Position numbers and translations under genes: made by a program
Source of the DNA: PALSA-129 sp963842505
GTDB taxonomy: Bacteria > Acidobacteriota > Terriglobia > Bryobacterales > Bryobacteraceae
DNA length: 64,000 bases
Assembly: GCA_963842505.1 (NCBI GenBank)
Contig: CAWJGZ010000004.1
Span: 496,001-560,000, forward strand
Direction: 5' to 3'
Shown: positions 17,257-25,079 of the stretch, piece after piece
Layout: every line of letters starts with the position of its first letter
Position numbering within the stretch: the stretch's first letter is position 1
Notes under the pieces: generated by a model
Told to the model about the DNA's origin: nothing
Seen by the model: the letters and a program-made list of their open reading frames with translations, nothing else
Database searches by the model: none

Positions 17257-18705
17257 ATGGAAACTGCCGTCAGCAACCTGGAGCCGAAGTCCCTCTGGAA
17301 GCACTTCGAGGCTCTCTCCGCCATTCCCCGGGGTTCCGGCAACGAAGCCGCGGCCCGCAACTACGTCGTCGGCGTGGCCACCCGCCTGGGCTTGGACGCT
17401 ACCGTTGACGCCGTCGGCAACGTGGTCGTCCGCAAGCCCGCCGCTCCCGGCCGCGAAAAGGCCGTCATGGCCGCGCTGCAGGGCCATCTGGACATGGTCT
17501 GCGAACAGAATGAAGGTGGCGCCCACAACTTCGACGCCGACCCCATCCGCCTGGTCCGCGACGGCGATTGGCTGACTGCTGCTGGCACCACCCTCGGAGC
17601 CGATGATGGCGTTGGTGTGGCCTCCGCTCTGGCCGTCATGGAAAGCCGTGATATCGCGCACGGGCCGCTCGAGTTTGTCTTCACCATCGACGAAGAAAAC
17701 GGGCTCACCGGCGCTTCCGATTTCCCTGCCGGCGTGCTGCATGCGAAATATTTTCTGAACCTCGATGGCGAAGAAGAAGGCACCCTCTGCATCGGCTGTG
17801 CCGGCGGCGTCAACACCGTGGCGCGGCGCAAGATTACGCGCCGCCCAGCCGGAGCGGGCGATTCCTGCCGCATCCGCATCTCCGGCCTGGCCGGTGGACA
17901 TTCCGGGATCGACATCCACAAGGGCAGGGGCAATGCGCTGCGCATCCTCGGCTGCGTGCTCCAAACCGCCCTCGAGCGCCTGCCCATCGAGGTGGCCGCG
18001 ATCAAGGGCGGAAGCAAGCACAACGCCATCCCGCGTGAAGCCGCGGCAATCGTAGTCCTGGACGCCGCCCACGAGCCTGAGCTGCGCGCCCTGCTCGGCG
18101 GCATGGAGGCTGACTTCCGCTCCGAGCTCGGCGCCTTCGATCCCGGCCTCAAAATCGTACTCGAAAGCGTCGCACGGCCGGCCCAGGTTCTGGCTGCGGT
18201 CGACGCCGCCGCGGTCGCCGGCCTGCTGGCCAGTCTTCCCCACGGGGTGCTTGCCATGAGCCCCGATGTCCCCGGCCTGGTGCAGACCTCTACCAACCTC
18301 GCCATCGCTTCCACCCACGAAGACTGCGTGGAGATCGAAACCAGCCAGCGCAGCTCCATTGAAACCAGCAAACGGGCTGCTGCCCGCATGGTATCTACGG
18401 TTTTCCGCATGGCCGGTTTTGAACCGGTCACGGCCGGCGGCTATCCCGGTTGGAAGCCCGAGCCATCGAGCGACATCGTGCGCGCCTGCAAAGCCGCGCA
18501 TCAGGAGATCCTCGGCTCCACGCCGGAACTGGTTGCCATGCACGCCGGCCTGGAATGCGGCGTGATTGGCGAAAAGCATCCCGGCATGCAGATGATTTCC
18601 TTCGGCCCACAAATCGAGAGCCCGCACAGCCCCAGCGAGCGCCTCAAAATCTCTTCGGTGGAACCGTTCTGGAAATTCCTGACGGGCTTGCTAGAGCGGA
18701 TCTAG
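17257..18705 (+). CDS. pepD: aminoacyl-histidine dipeptidase
   Basis: A 482-residue cytosolic M20-family dipeptidase (carnosinase-like, Xaa-His). Zinc-site motifs are QGHLDMVCEQ (about 74-83), TTLGADDGVGVA (about 110-121), DEENGLTGA (about 145-153) and a late histidine in the C-terminal segment. The dimerisation (lid) domain occupies about 200-380, with GGHSGIDIHKGRGNA. No signal peptide is seen, so it works inside the cell, complementary to the exported M28 peptidase upstream. The stop TAG is shared with the opposite-strand apaG stop as the palindrome CTAG. Confidence 0.93.
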   Translation: METAVSNLEPKSLWKHFEALSAIPRGSGNEAAARNYVVGVATRLGLDATVDAVGNVVVRKPAAPGREKAVMAALQGHLDMVCEQNEGGAHNFDADPIRLVRDGDWLTAAGTTLGADDGVGVASALAVMESRDIAHGPLEFVFTIDEENGLTGASDFPAGVLHAKYFLNLDGEEEGTLCIGCAGGVNTVARRKITRRPAGAGDSCRIRISGLAGGHSGIDIHKGRGNALRILGCVLQTALERLPIEVAAIKGGSKHNAIPREAAAIVVLDAAHEPELRALLGGMEADFRSELGAFDPGLKIVLESVARPAQVLAAVDAAAVAGLLASLPHGVLAMSPDVPGLVQTSTNLAIASTHEDCVEIETSQRSSIETSKRAAARMVSTVFRMAGFEPVTAGGYPGWKPEPSSDIVRACKAAHQEILGSTPELVAMHAGLECGVIGEKHPGMQMISFGPQIESPHSPSERLKISSVEPFWKFLTGLLERI

Positions 18706-19115
18706 TTGACCGTGTATCGGGCCTTCAGCCCAAACGGCGCAATCTCGATATCAAACTCGCTGCCGTCCGTGCGGACCATCCGATACGTGCCGTGCATCAT
18801 CCCAATGGGGGTCTTCAGCGGGCACCACGACGAGTACTTGAATGACTCGCCCGGCTCCAGAATGGGCTGCTCGCCCACCACTCCGGGGCCTTTCACTTCT
18901 TCGGTGTGGTCGAGCGAATCCGTGATGATCCAGTGGCGGCTCAGGAGTTGAACCCTCTCGGCGCCCAGGTTCGTAATGCGGACCGTATACTCAAACATCC
19001 ACTCGTCCTGAAGCGGTTGCGACTGTTCGGGCGAATACCTCGCCAGCACCTCCACGCGGATATGGTCGGTGACGGCTTCGGATGTGGGGCCAAGATCCGG
19101 ATGCAGACCTGACAT
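18702..19115 (-). CDS. apaG: ApaG domain protein
   Basis: A 137-residue protein consisting of the ApaG/DUF525 fibronectin-like fold, with family motifs NLGAERVQLLSRHWIITD, EPGESFKYSSWCPL and GTYRMV in order. Bacterial ApaG is often annotated as a Co/Mg efflux-linked protein, but its biochemical role is unclear. It starts at ATG 19115. It is convergent with pepD, the two stops overlapping by four bases. Confidence 0.92.
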   Translation of the reverse strand: MSGLHPDLGPTSEAVTDHIRVEVLARYSPEQSQPLQDEWMFEYTVRITNLGAERVQLLSRHWIITDSLDHTEEVKGPGVVGEQPILEPGESFKYSSWCPLKTPIGMMHGTYRMVRTDGSEFDIEIAPFGLKARYTVN

Positions 19116-19184
19116 ATTTCGCTTGCCTATATTATCAATTGCGGGGCGGCCAATCCGGGCCGCGGCCGGCTGCCGGCTTTCTTC

Positions 19185-20423
19185 CTAATGTACCGTCCGC
19201 GTCTTGCGATTCATGTAATCCATCAGCAGATACTGGCCCAAGGTGTACGGCGTCGTGAAATAGGCCTTGCCGCGGCACATCTCAGTAACCTTTTGGACGA
19301 AATTCACCAGCCCGTAGTCGCTGGCCAGCATGAACGTGTTGATCGGGATGCCCCGCTTCTTGCAGCGGCTCACTTCCTCCAGCGTGCGGCTGATCACCAG
19401 CGGGTCCAGGCCGAAGGCATTCTTGTACAAGCGCCCGTCGTCGAGCGTCAGGCAGCTCGGCTTGCCGTCGGTGATCATGACGATCTGCCGCATGTCCTTG
19501 CGCTCCTGCGCCAGCAGTTTCTGCGCCAGGATCAAGCCGTCGCGCGTATTGGTGTAATACGGGCCCACCTGCACCCGCGCCAGTTGGCTGATGGCCAGTT
19601 CCTCCGCCGTATCGTGGAACAGCACACAGCGCAGGCTGTCGCCGGGATACTGCGTGCGGATCAGGTGCGCCAAAGCCATGGCGACTTTCTTCGCCGGCGT
19701 GAACCGGTCCTCGCCGTAAAGAATCATGCTGTGGCTGCAGTCCAGCATCAGGACCGTGGCGCAGGAGCTCTGATACTCGCATTGGTGTACGTGCAGGTCG
19801 CCGTACTCCATATTCAGCGGCACCTGCGCGCCTTCGCGCCGGATGGCCGAAAACAGCGTCTCGCTGACGTCCAGGTTTAAGGTATCGCCGAATTCGTACT
19901 GCCGCGAGCTACCGTTGGCTTCGATGCCGGTCGCCAGGTCGCGCGTATCGTGCCGGCCGAAGCTCGATCGGCCCAGCGACCCCAGCAGGTCCTTCAGCGT
20001 CTTGAATCCCAGAAAGTCGAGCGATTTATCGGTCACCTCGAAGCGCACTTTGCTCTCCCGCCCGTCGCCCATGCCGCCGGTTCCGGTCCGCGGTTGGTTC
20101 TGCTCCTCGACCGTGATCTGCCCCTCGTCGATCATTTTCTGCGCCAGGCGGTCCACAAGCTGTTCGAGTTGCTCCGGACTCATCTGGCGGAGCTGCTCCA
20201 TCATTTGTTCAAGCGTCTCTTCATCGAACAGCTTGCCCTGTTCCAGGGCCTGTTGGATAGCCTTCTTGAGGTCGTCCAGGCTGCGGCTGTTCCATTCGCC
20301 GTAGGGATTGAATTGCGCTTCGAAGCCGCTCGCCAGCAGGAAATCGGAGAGCGCGTGGAGCAATTGTTCCGCGTCGATTCCCAGATCCTCCCCGGTATAT
20401 TTCGAATAGCGAATCCACTTCAT
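19185..20423 (-). CDS. VWA-domain protein, partner of a MoxR-type ATPase
   Basis: A 412-residue cytoplasmic protein. The N-terminal 160 residues are helical and acidic, rich in Gln/Glu (EQMMEQLRQMSPEQLEQL). The VWA domain lies at about 215-390 with the metal-ion-dependent adhesion site LDCSHSM and downstream MITDGKPS. Such proteins work with MoxR/BchI-type AAA+ ATPases in metal insertion or protein remodelling. The ATPase gene lies just upstream on the same strand, but an insertion sequence now sits between the two, so the original operon is physically split. Confidence 0.85.
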   Translation of the reverse strand: MKWIRYSKYTGEDLGIDAEQLLHALSDFLLASGFEAQFNPYGEWNSRSLDDLKKAIQQALEQGKLFDEETLEQMMEQLRQMSPEQLEQLVDRLAQKMIDEGQITVEEQNQPRTGTGGMGDGRESKVRFEVTDKSLDFLGFKTLKDLLGSLGRSSFGRHDTRDLATGIEANGSSRQYEFGDTLNLDVSETLFSAIRREGAQVPLNMEYGDLHVHQCEYQSSCATVLMLDCSHSMILYGEDRFTPAKKVAMALAHLIRTQYPGDSLRCVLFHDTAEELAISQLARVQVGPYYTNTRDGLILAQKLLAQERKDMRQIVMITDGKPSCLTLDDGRLYKNAFGLDPLVISRTLEEVSRCKKRGIPINTFMLASDYGLVNFVQKVTEMCRGKAYFTTPYTLGQYLLMDYMNRKTRTVH

Positions 20424-20487
20424 AGCGCCTTCCGACTTCTGTCTCCTGACTTCTGATTCCCATATCCCGCAGGGATATCCCTGTCAA

Positions 20488-20544
20488 GCCATTTAACGAT
20501 GTAACCCAAACCGGTCTCGGTTCAGCCAAATGAAAATGTAACCC
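20488..20544 (+). repeat. left terminal inverted repeat of the IS
   Basis: Contains the perfect inner 20-mer at 20525-20544 and an outer, partly matching sub-site from 20488 (GCC...ATGTAACC...GGTCTCGG). It lies downstream of the transposase stop. Confidence 0.8.
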
Positions 20545-20670
20545 AAGGGCGCGATGAGCACCCGAACAACGTGTATATCCCGGTCCCGACCAAAGGGAGG
20601 GCTACGATGCCCCCGTGCCTTTCTTTCAGGGGAAGGTTTTCGGGGCGCAGCCCCGTTGGCACCTCGCGGT

Positions 20671-21897
20671 TCACGCGGTGGCCGCCACTGGGTTGCGGCG
20701 CTTGCTGATGCGGATCGCCAGACCCCGGTATGACGGCTTGCCATATCCTTCCAACTTGCCGGCGCTGGCCTCTTCCAGTTGCTCGCGCAATGCGGTGATC
20801 CGTCGGTACAAAGCTGCCGGATTCAGGCTCTCATAGATCCTCCGCAACTCCCGCTTCATCTTGCCGGCGAGTTGGCTCGATTCCATCAATCGTTGGTAGG
20901 GCGTCGCCGGCTTGTCGTACTTCCGCTTGATCCGCCCCTCCACACGTTCCTTGCTCTTCAGCCGGATCGTGGGCAGACAGAAGTTCTTGTACAATCGCAG
21001 CTCCGCGTAGATCTCATTCAACAGCCGCAATTCCCGGGTCGTGTCGAAGCGCCGGTACCCCACCACCTTGCGCACGTGCGTCCAGTTCTTCTGCTCTACC
21101 CAGGCGTTGTCGTTCTTCTTGTACGGCCGGGACCGCGACAGCCGGATCTTCTCCTGCTGCGTCCAGTCCCACAGCAGATCATTCACCAGGGCCGAATCGT
21201 TGTCCGGATGTAGTTCCCGAATTGGAAACGGCACCCGATCCCGGATTTGGCTCAGCCCCTGCTTGGCCGCCTGCTGCGACCGGACGGCGATCGCCTGGCC
21301 TTCCCACCAGTTGGTGGCGATGTCCACGGCCGAGATCGTATGAATGTAGTCCCCGCCCGTCGAGCGTCCGCAGTGCGCCACGAAGTCCACCTGCACATTG
21401 CCAATCTCGCTGGTGTCCCACTCCGCTGCCACCTTCACCGGCACCTTCTGATAGATCAGCCGCTGTACGTTGGGGTTGCGGTTGCGCCGCAAATGCCGGA
21501 TGCGCTTCTCCCGCCCCAGCACGCGGTCAATCGTCCTGGCCGAGATCTCCTGCAACTGCCCGGCCACCGCGTTGCTGCAACGCAGTTCCCCGAGTTTCCG
21601 CAACCGGTCCAGTTCGCTTCTCAGCACCGCCGTCATCCGCTCTCCGCACGGCTGTTCGAAGATGTCCCACACCTCCACCAGTGCCGTCACCACCGCCGCC
21701 CCATACTCTGCTCGCCGCTGGCGCCGCTTCCGCGGCCCTGGCTGACGCGGGTGGTTCAACACCCGGATCAAGTACTTCCGGTTTAGCCCGGTACGTTTCT
21801 CAGCTTCATCGAGCAACCGGCTCCGGCCCTTCTCGTCGGCTCGGTGGTACTCCTTGCCGAGCTCCTCCAAATACTGTCTGCGCGCGTTCATGTCCAC
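20671..21897 (-). CDS. IS transposase, integrase-core (DDE) type
   Basis: A transposase of 408 residues from GTG 21897, or 406 from ATG 21891, the latter better spaced from AAAGG. An N-terminal helix-turn-helix region (LLDEAEKRTGLNRKYLIRVL) precedes a retroviral-integrase-like core with the acidic triad in VQVDFVAH, HPDNDSALVN and NAWVEQKN. The C-terminus is basic. The family resembles integrase-core transposases grouped with IS481-like elements; I do not assign an exact name. The frame is uninterrupted. Confidence 0.88.
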   Translation of the reverse strand: MDMNARRQYLEELGKEYHRADEKGRSRLLDEAEKRTGLNRKYLIRVLNHPRQPGPRKRRQRRAEYGAAVVTALVEVWDIFEQPCGERMTAVLRSELDRLRKLGELRCSNAVAGQLQEISARTIDRVLGREKRIRHLRRNRNPNVQRLIYQKVPVKVAAEWDTSEIGNVQVDFVAHCGRSTGGDYIHTISAVDIATNWWEGQAIAVRSQQAAKQGLSQIRDRVPFPIRELHPDNDSALVNDLLWDWTQQEKIRLSRSRPYKKNDNAWVEQKNWTHVRKVVGYRRFDTTRELRLLNEIYAELRLYKNFCLPTIRLKSKERVEGRIKRKYDKPATPYQRLMESSQLAGKMKRELRRIYESLNPAALYRRITALREQLEEASAGKLEGYGKPSYRGLAIRISKRRNPVAATA

Positions 21898-21928
21898 CTT
21901 TCATGGGTGCCATGTTTCGCACCCTTTC

Positions 21929-21980
21929 GGGTTACATTTTCATTTGGCGCATCCGAGTCCTCCCTGGTGACATTTTAGGC
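21929..21980 (-). repeat. right terminal inverted repeat of the IS
   Basis: The perfect inner 20-mer lies at 21929-21948 and an outer sub-site runs to 21980 (reverse strand GCC...ATGTCACC...GGACTCGG). The transposase starts 32 to 38 bases inside it, so the promoter probably overlaps this end. Confidence 0.8.
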
Positions 21981-22015
21981 GACTCAATTCGGATATCGCG
22001 GGCGCCAGCCGCGCG

Positions 22016-23515
22016 TTAGTTATACTGCCGGCGGAAATTCGGCCGTTCCGGTTTGGCTTCTTCGCGCGGCGCTTCGCGCTTCTTTTCCTCGGCGCCAAAG
22101 CCGCGCTCCTCGTTGCGGCTGATGCGCCGGTGAGCGTGCAGGCCCTCCAGAATGAATTCGGCGGCGGCGGCGCGCATGGCGTCCGGCTCGTTGGCGCCCA
22201 AACCCAGTGCCGCGGTCTTCTCCATCAGCCCCTGGATTCCGGAGAGTTGCCGCACCATACTGGCCGAATCCATCGTCTCGTCAAGTTTCAGCGAGCCCCC
22301 CAGATCGAACCATTGCACCACCTGCCCCAGGTTCACGCCCTCGAAATAGCGATTGAAGATGCGGCCCACGGCCAGCCGGATCAATTCCCGCGCCACCGCT
22401 TCCCCGCCCTTGAGTTCGCCCTCGTATTCCAGTTCCAGCTTGCCGGTGATGGAAGGCAGCGCGGAATATAAATCCACGATTCGCGGCACCGCCGTGTCCT
22501 CCTTGGTCTTGAGGGCCCGCCGCTCGGCGTTCGACACGGCGTTTTCCAGCGCAGAAATTGGCAGCCGTTGCGATACTCCCGATCGCTTGTCGATGCGCTT
22601 GTCCTCTCGCGCCAGGAACGCCAGTTGCTCCACCACCTGCTTGAAGTAATCCGCGACGCGCACTTCCACCGGCGAGGGCCGCTCTACCCAGGCCTCTTGT
22701 TCCGTGATGGCGATGCCCTGTTCGAGCGCCGCCGGATAGTGCGTGCGGATCTCGCTCCCGATACGGTCCTTGAGCGGCGTGATGATCTTGCCGCGCGCGG
22801 TGTAGTCTTCCGGGTTGGCGGTAAACACCAGCATCAGGTCGAGCGGCAGCCGCACCGGGTAGCCTTTGATCTGCACGTCGCCCTCCTGCATGATGTTGAA
22901 CAGCCCCACCTGGATCTTCCCGGCCAGGTCCGGCAATTCGTTGATGGCGAAAATGCCGCGGTTGGCGCGCGGCAACAGCCCGTAGTGCACGGTCAGCTCG
23001 TCGGAGATGTCCTGCCCGCGGCGCGCCGCTTTGATGGGGTCGATATCGCCGATCATGTCGGCGATGGTCACATCCGGCGTGGCCAGCTTTTCCACGTAGC
23101 GGTGCTCGCGGTCCAGCCAGGCAATGGGCGCGTCGGCGCCGGCGTCCTCCAGCAGATGGCGGCAGCGCCGGCAAATCGGCCGGTAGGGATTATCGTGGAT
23201 CTCGCAGCCTTCCAGATACGGCGTAGTTTCGTCCAGCAGCGTGGTGAGCAGGCGGATCAGGCGGGTCTTGGCCTGGCCGCGCAGGCCCAGGAGGATAAAA
23301 TGATGCCGCGAGAGCACCGCATTCACCACCTGCGGCACAACCGTCTCTTCATAGCCCAAAATGCCGGGAAAGAGGCTTTCGCCGCGCTGGATCTTGCAAA
23401 TCAGATTCTGCCGCAGTTCATCCTTGACGGTGCGGCTACCCAGTTTGGCCTCCGAAAAGGAACTCTTGCGCAGCAGGCCCAGGGTGCGGGGTAATTCCAA
23501 GGTCGATCGAGACAA
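22016..23515 (-). CDS. MoxR/magnesium-chelatase-type AAA+ ATPase
   Basis: A 499-residue ATPase. The Walker A motif is GLRGQAKTR (about residue 75-83) and the Walker B/sensor region is GIFAINELPDL, followed by FTANPEDYTARGKI, all typical of BchI/MoxR proteins. A CxxC-containing stretch (PICRRCRHLL) sits in the insert after Walker A. I chose TTG 23515 because GAGGGGG lies four bases upstream; the frame remains open to 23593. With the VWA protein encoded downstream it should form a chaperone-like ATPase/VWA pair. The insertion sequence begins about 30 bases after its stop, so read-through to the VWA gene is doubtful. Confidence 0.85.
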   Translation of the reverse strand: MSRSTLELPRTLGLLRKSSFSEAKLGSRTVKDELRQNLICKIQRGESLFPGILGYEETVVPQVVNAVLSRHHFILLGLRGQAKTRLIRLLTTLLDETTPYLEGCEIHDNPYRPICRRCRHLLEDAGADAPIAWLDREHRYVEKLATPDVTIADMIGDIDPIKAARRGQDISDELTVHYGLLPRANRGIFAINELPDLAGKIQVGLFNIMQEGDVQIKGYPVRLPLDLMLVFTANPEDYTARGKIITPLKDRIGSEIRTHYPAALEQGIAITEQEAWVERPSPVEVRVADYFKQVVEQLAFLAREDKRIDKRSGVSQRLPISALENAVSNAERRALKTKEDTAVPRIVDLYSALPSITGKLELEYEGELKGGEAVARELIRLAVGRIFNRYFEGVNLGQVVQWFDLGGSLKLDETMDSASMVRQLSGIQGLMEKTAALGLGANEPDAMRAAAAEFILEGLHAHRRISRNEERGFGAEEKKREAPREEAKPERPNFRRQYN

Positions 23516-23661
23516 GCATCCCCCCTCTGTTGGCGATTGTACCAGAGGATTCATCTCCCGACACGCGCGTATTTCCGCCGGCCGCCACAGCATCCGTGCG
23601 AGTCACTGTGTCTCCGCCGTGATCAGGCATTTTTCCCCCGGATTCGGTGTCTAATAGAGAC

Positions 23662-24624
23662 ATGAAGTATTTGCTCTGCGCCCTTCTGCTGCCGGGATTG
23701 TCCGTGGCCGCCATTTTGCCCGATTCCATCGGTGCTTACCAGCGCGGCCCTGTCTCTCAGCCCACGCTCGACAACCGCCCCCTTTGGGACGAGTGCGGCC
23801 TGAAGAACTCGGAATCGGCGGCGTATCAGAATGGCAAGGCCAGGTTCCTTGCCACCGCCTGGCAGTTCGCGGACACAACCGGCGCGCTGGCCGCCTTCGA
23901 TTGGCAGCGTCCGCCCGATGCCACGCCCTCCAGCGCGTCGAAACTGGCCACCGAAACCGCCGCCGGCCTGCTCCTCGTCCATGGCAACTACCTGTTCTCT
24001 TTCTCTGGCTACAAACCCACCATGCCGGAACTCGATGCCCTGGCCTCCGCGCTCCTCAACGTCGACAACACCGTGCTTCCCTCGCTGCCTGGATACCTGC
24101 CTTCCGAGGGCCTCGTGGCCAACAGCCAGCGCTATATCCTCGGACCCGCCGGCCTGCAGAAATTCGCTCCCGCCATTCCCCCTTCGGTAGCCGCTTTCCA
24201 CCTCGGCGCGGAGGCTCAGTTGGCCGTTTTCCACAACCCCAAGGGCAATTTGTCTATGGCGATTTTCGACTATCCCACCCCCCAGATGGCCATCCAACAG
24301 GTCGCCGATTTCGAAAAAGTGCCCGGTGCTGTGGCAAAACGCAGCGGCCCCCTGGTGGCCGTGGTTTTATCGCCCCCAGACCCGGATTTTGCCGAGCGCC
24401 TTCTCTCGCAAGTCCGCTATCAGGCTGAAGTGACCCGCGACGAATACGTTCCCACGCGCCGCGACAACATCGGCGATCTGGTCATCAATGCCTTTACTCT
24501 CATTGGGATACTGCTGGCCTTCTCGGTCGTCTCGGGGCTTGCGTTTGGGGGTGTGCGGGCCTTTTTAGGGCGCATGCGGCACGGTCAGGACCCCGACGTC
24601 ATGATCTCCTTACATTTGGAATAG
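23662..24624 (+). CDS. secreted/membrane-anchored protein, DUF6599-like
   Basis: A 320-residue protein with a signal peptide (MKYLLCALLLPGLSVAAI) and one C-terminal membrane helix (about 275-297, LVINAFTLIGILLAFSVVSGLAF). The region between is periplasmic, with segments such as LGPAGLQKFAPAIP and LAVFHNPKGNLSMAIFDYPTPQMA that I associate with an acidobacterial DUF6599-type family. Function is unknown. The ATG at 23662 is preferred over GTG 23647 because it gives a clean signal peptide. It is divergent from the MoxR ATPase gene. Confidence 0.6.
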   Translation: MKYLLCALLLPGLSVAAILPDSIGAYQRGPVSQPTLDNRPLWDECGLKNSESAAYQNGKARFLATAWQFADTTGALAAFDWQRPPDATPSSASKLATETAAGLLLVHGNYLFSFSGYKPTMPELDALASALLNVDNTVLPSLPGYLPSEGLVANSQRYILGPAGLQKFAPAIPPSVAAFHLGAEAQLAVFHNPKGNLSMAIFDYPTPQMAIQQVADFEKVPGAVAKRSGPLVAVVLSPPDPDFAERLLSQVRYQAEVTRDEYVPTRRDNIGDLVINAFTLIGILLAFSVVSGLAFGGVRAFLGRMRHGQDPDVMISLHLE

Positions 24625-24679
24625 CCCGAGCCCGCTACATAAGCTTCCGTTTTTGTTTGCCTTAGACCGAAATCCTCAG

Positions 24680-24766
24680 GCTAAAAAGGGGTCTTTTTGC
24701 CCCTGCGGCTGTTTCAGTGGAAACCCGCCCCGCCCGCAAGTCACCCTGTACGAGATGGTTACAGGG
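24680..24766 (+). terminator. cluster of hairpins after the DUF6599-like gene
   Basis: Three small hairpins lie in a row: AAAAAG/CTTTTT with loop GGGT, GTTTC/GAAAC at 24711-24724, and CCCTGTA/TACAGGG at 24744-24766 followed by AAGAATTTT. They may end transcription of the upstream gene or form part of a longer RNA. GC content is visibly lower than in the flanking genes. Confidence 0.4.
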
Positions 24767-24790
24767 AAGAATTTTGCTCCGGTTTTTCCC

Positions 24791-24819
24791 TTGACTGGAG
24801 AGCCGTTAGGAAATAAGAT
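24791..24819 (+). promoter_or_regulatory. near-consensus sigma-70 promoter upstream of RNase J
   Basis: TTGACT at 24791-24796 and TAAGAT at 24814-24819 are spaced by exactly 17 bases. Transcription would start near 24826, about 255 bases before the RNase J start codon. It is the best promoter match I found in the window. Confidence 0.6.
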
Positions 24820-24825
24820 CCAACT

Positions 24826-24925
24826 ACAAAGTTTTGACGGTTGCGATTCCGTCGAAGCTGATTCTCCCATCGAACATCACCCTGATAGAACAGGGGAAAA
24901 TGCTCACCCTTCGGGGTGAGCATTT
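24826..24925 (+). ncRNA. candidate ~100-nt structured RNA or RNase J leader
   Basis: Downstream of the promoter at 24791 the predicted transcript folds into three consecutive hairpins: GACGG/CCGTC (24836-24853), CCCTG/CAGGG (24880-24895) and a perfect 12-bp stem with a TTCG loop (24898-24925). It could be a small stand-alone RNA ending at the last hairpin, or an attenuated or autoregulated 5' leader of the RNase J mRNA. E. coli RNase E cleaves its own structured leader, a precedent for such control. I match it to no known RNA family. Confidence 0.4.
24898..24925 (+). terminator. strong 12-bp TTCG hairpin, terminator-like
   Basis: AAATGCTCACCC (24898-24909), loop TTCG, GGGTGAGCATTT (24914-24925): a perfect stem. 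The following GTATTTAG is only moderately T-rich. On the other strand the stem is followed by TTTTCCCC, so it could act in either direction. Between it and RNase J (24926-25079) nothing further is evident. Confidence 0.55.
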
Positions 24926-25079
24926 GTATTTAGTGCAAACATTAGGTTTAGGCTGGTCTGCCGACCCCGGCCCGCTTTTCCGGTGGCGCTTGCGGTCGCC
25001 GCAAGTCCCTCAAAGCCCCCAGCGGCCCTGATTTCGCGCGCAAGAGCCCTTCCACACGCTATCCTGGATAGTAAACCAA

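Larger units (their letters stand above)
20482..21986 (-). mobile_element. insertion sequence, about 1.5 kb, DDE transposase
   Basis: One transposase gene is flanked by inverted ends. The inner 20 bases GCCAAATGAAAATGTAACCC at 20525-20544 are repeated exactly in inverted orientation at 21929-21948. Outside these the similarity goes on imperfectly (GCC...ATGTNACC...GGNCTCGG) to about 20482 on the left and 21986 on the right, so each end has two related sub-sites, as expected for transposase binding. GGATATC occurs near both outer edges (20473, 21991) but is not clearly a target duplication. The transposase frame is intact, so the element may be active. It lies between a MoxR ATPase gene and its VWA partner. 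Confidence 0.85.

Noticed and set aside
20473..21997. Target-site duplication GGATATC flanking the IS
   Set aside because: The two copies are not at equal distance from the inverted repeat ends and the motif contains a common palindrome, so it is not convincing.
24653..24919. 88-codon open frame upstream of RNase J
   Set aside because: Composition is not protein-like, there is no ribosome site, and it overlaps the promoter and hairpins that explain the region better as RNA or regulatory sequence.
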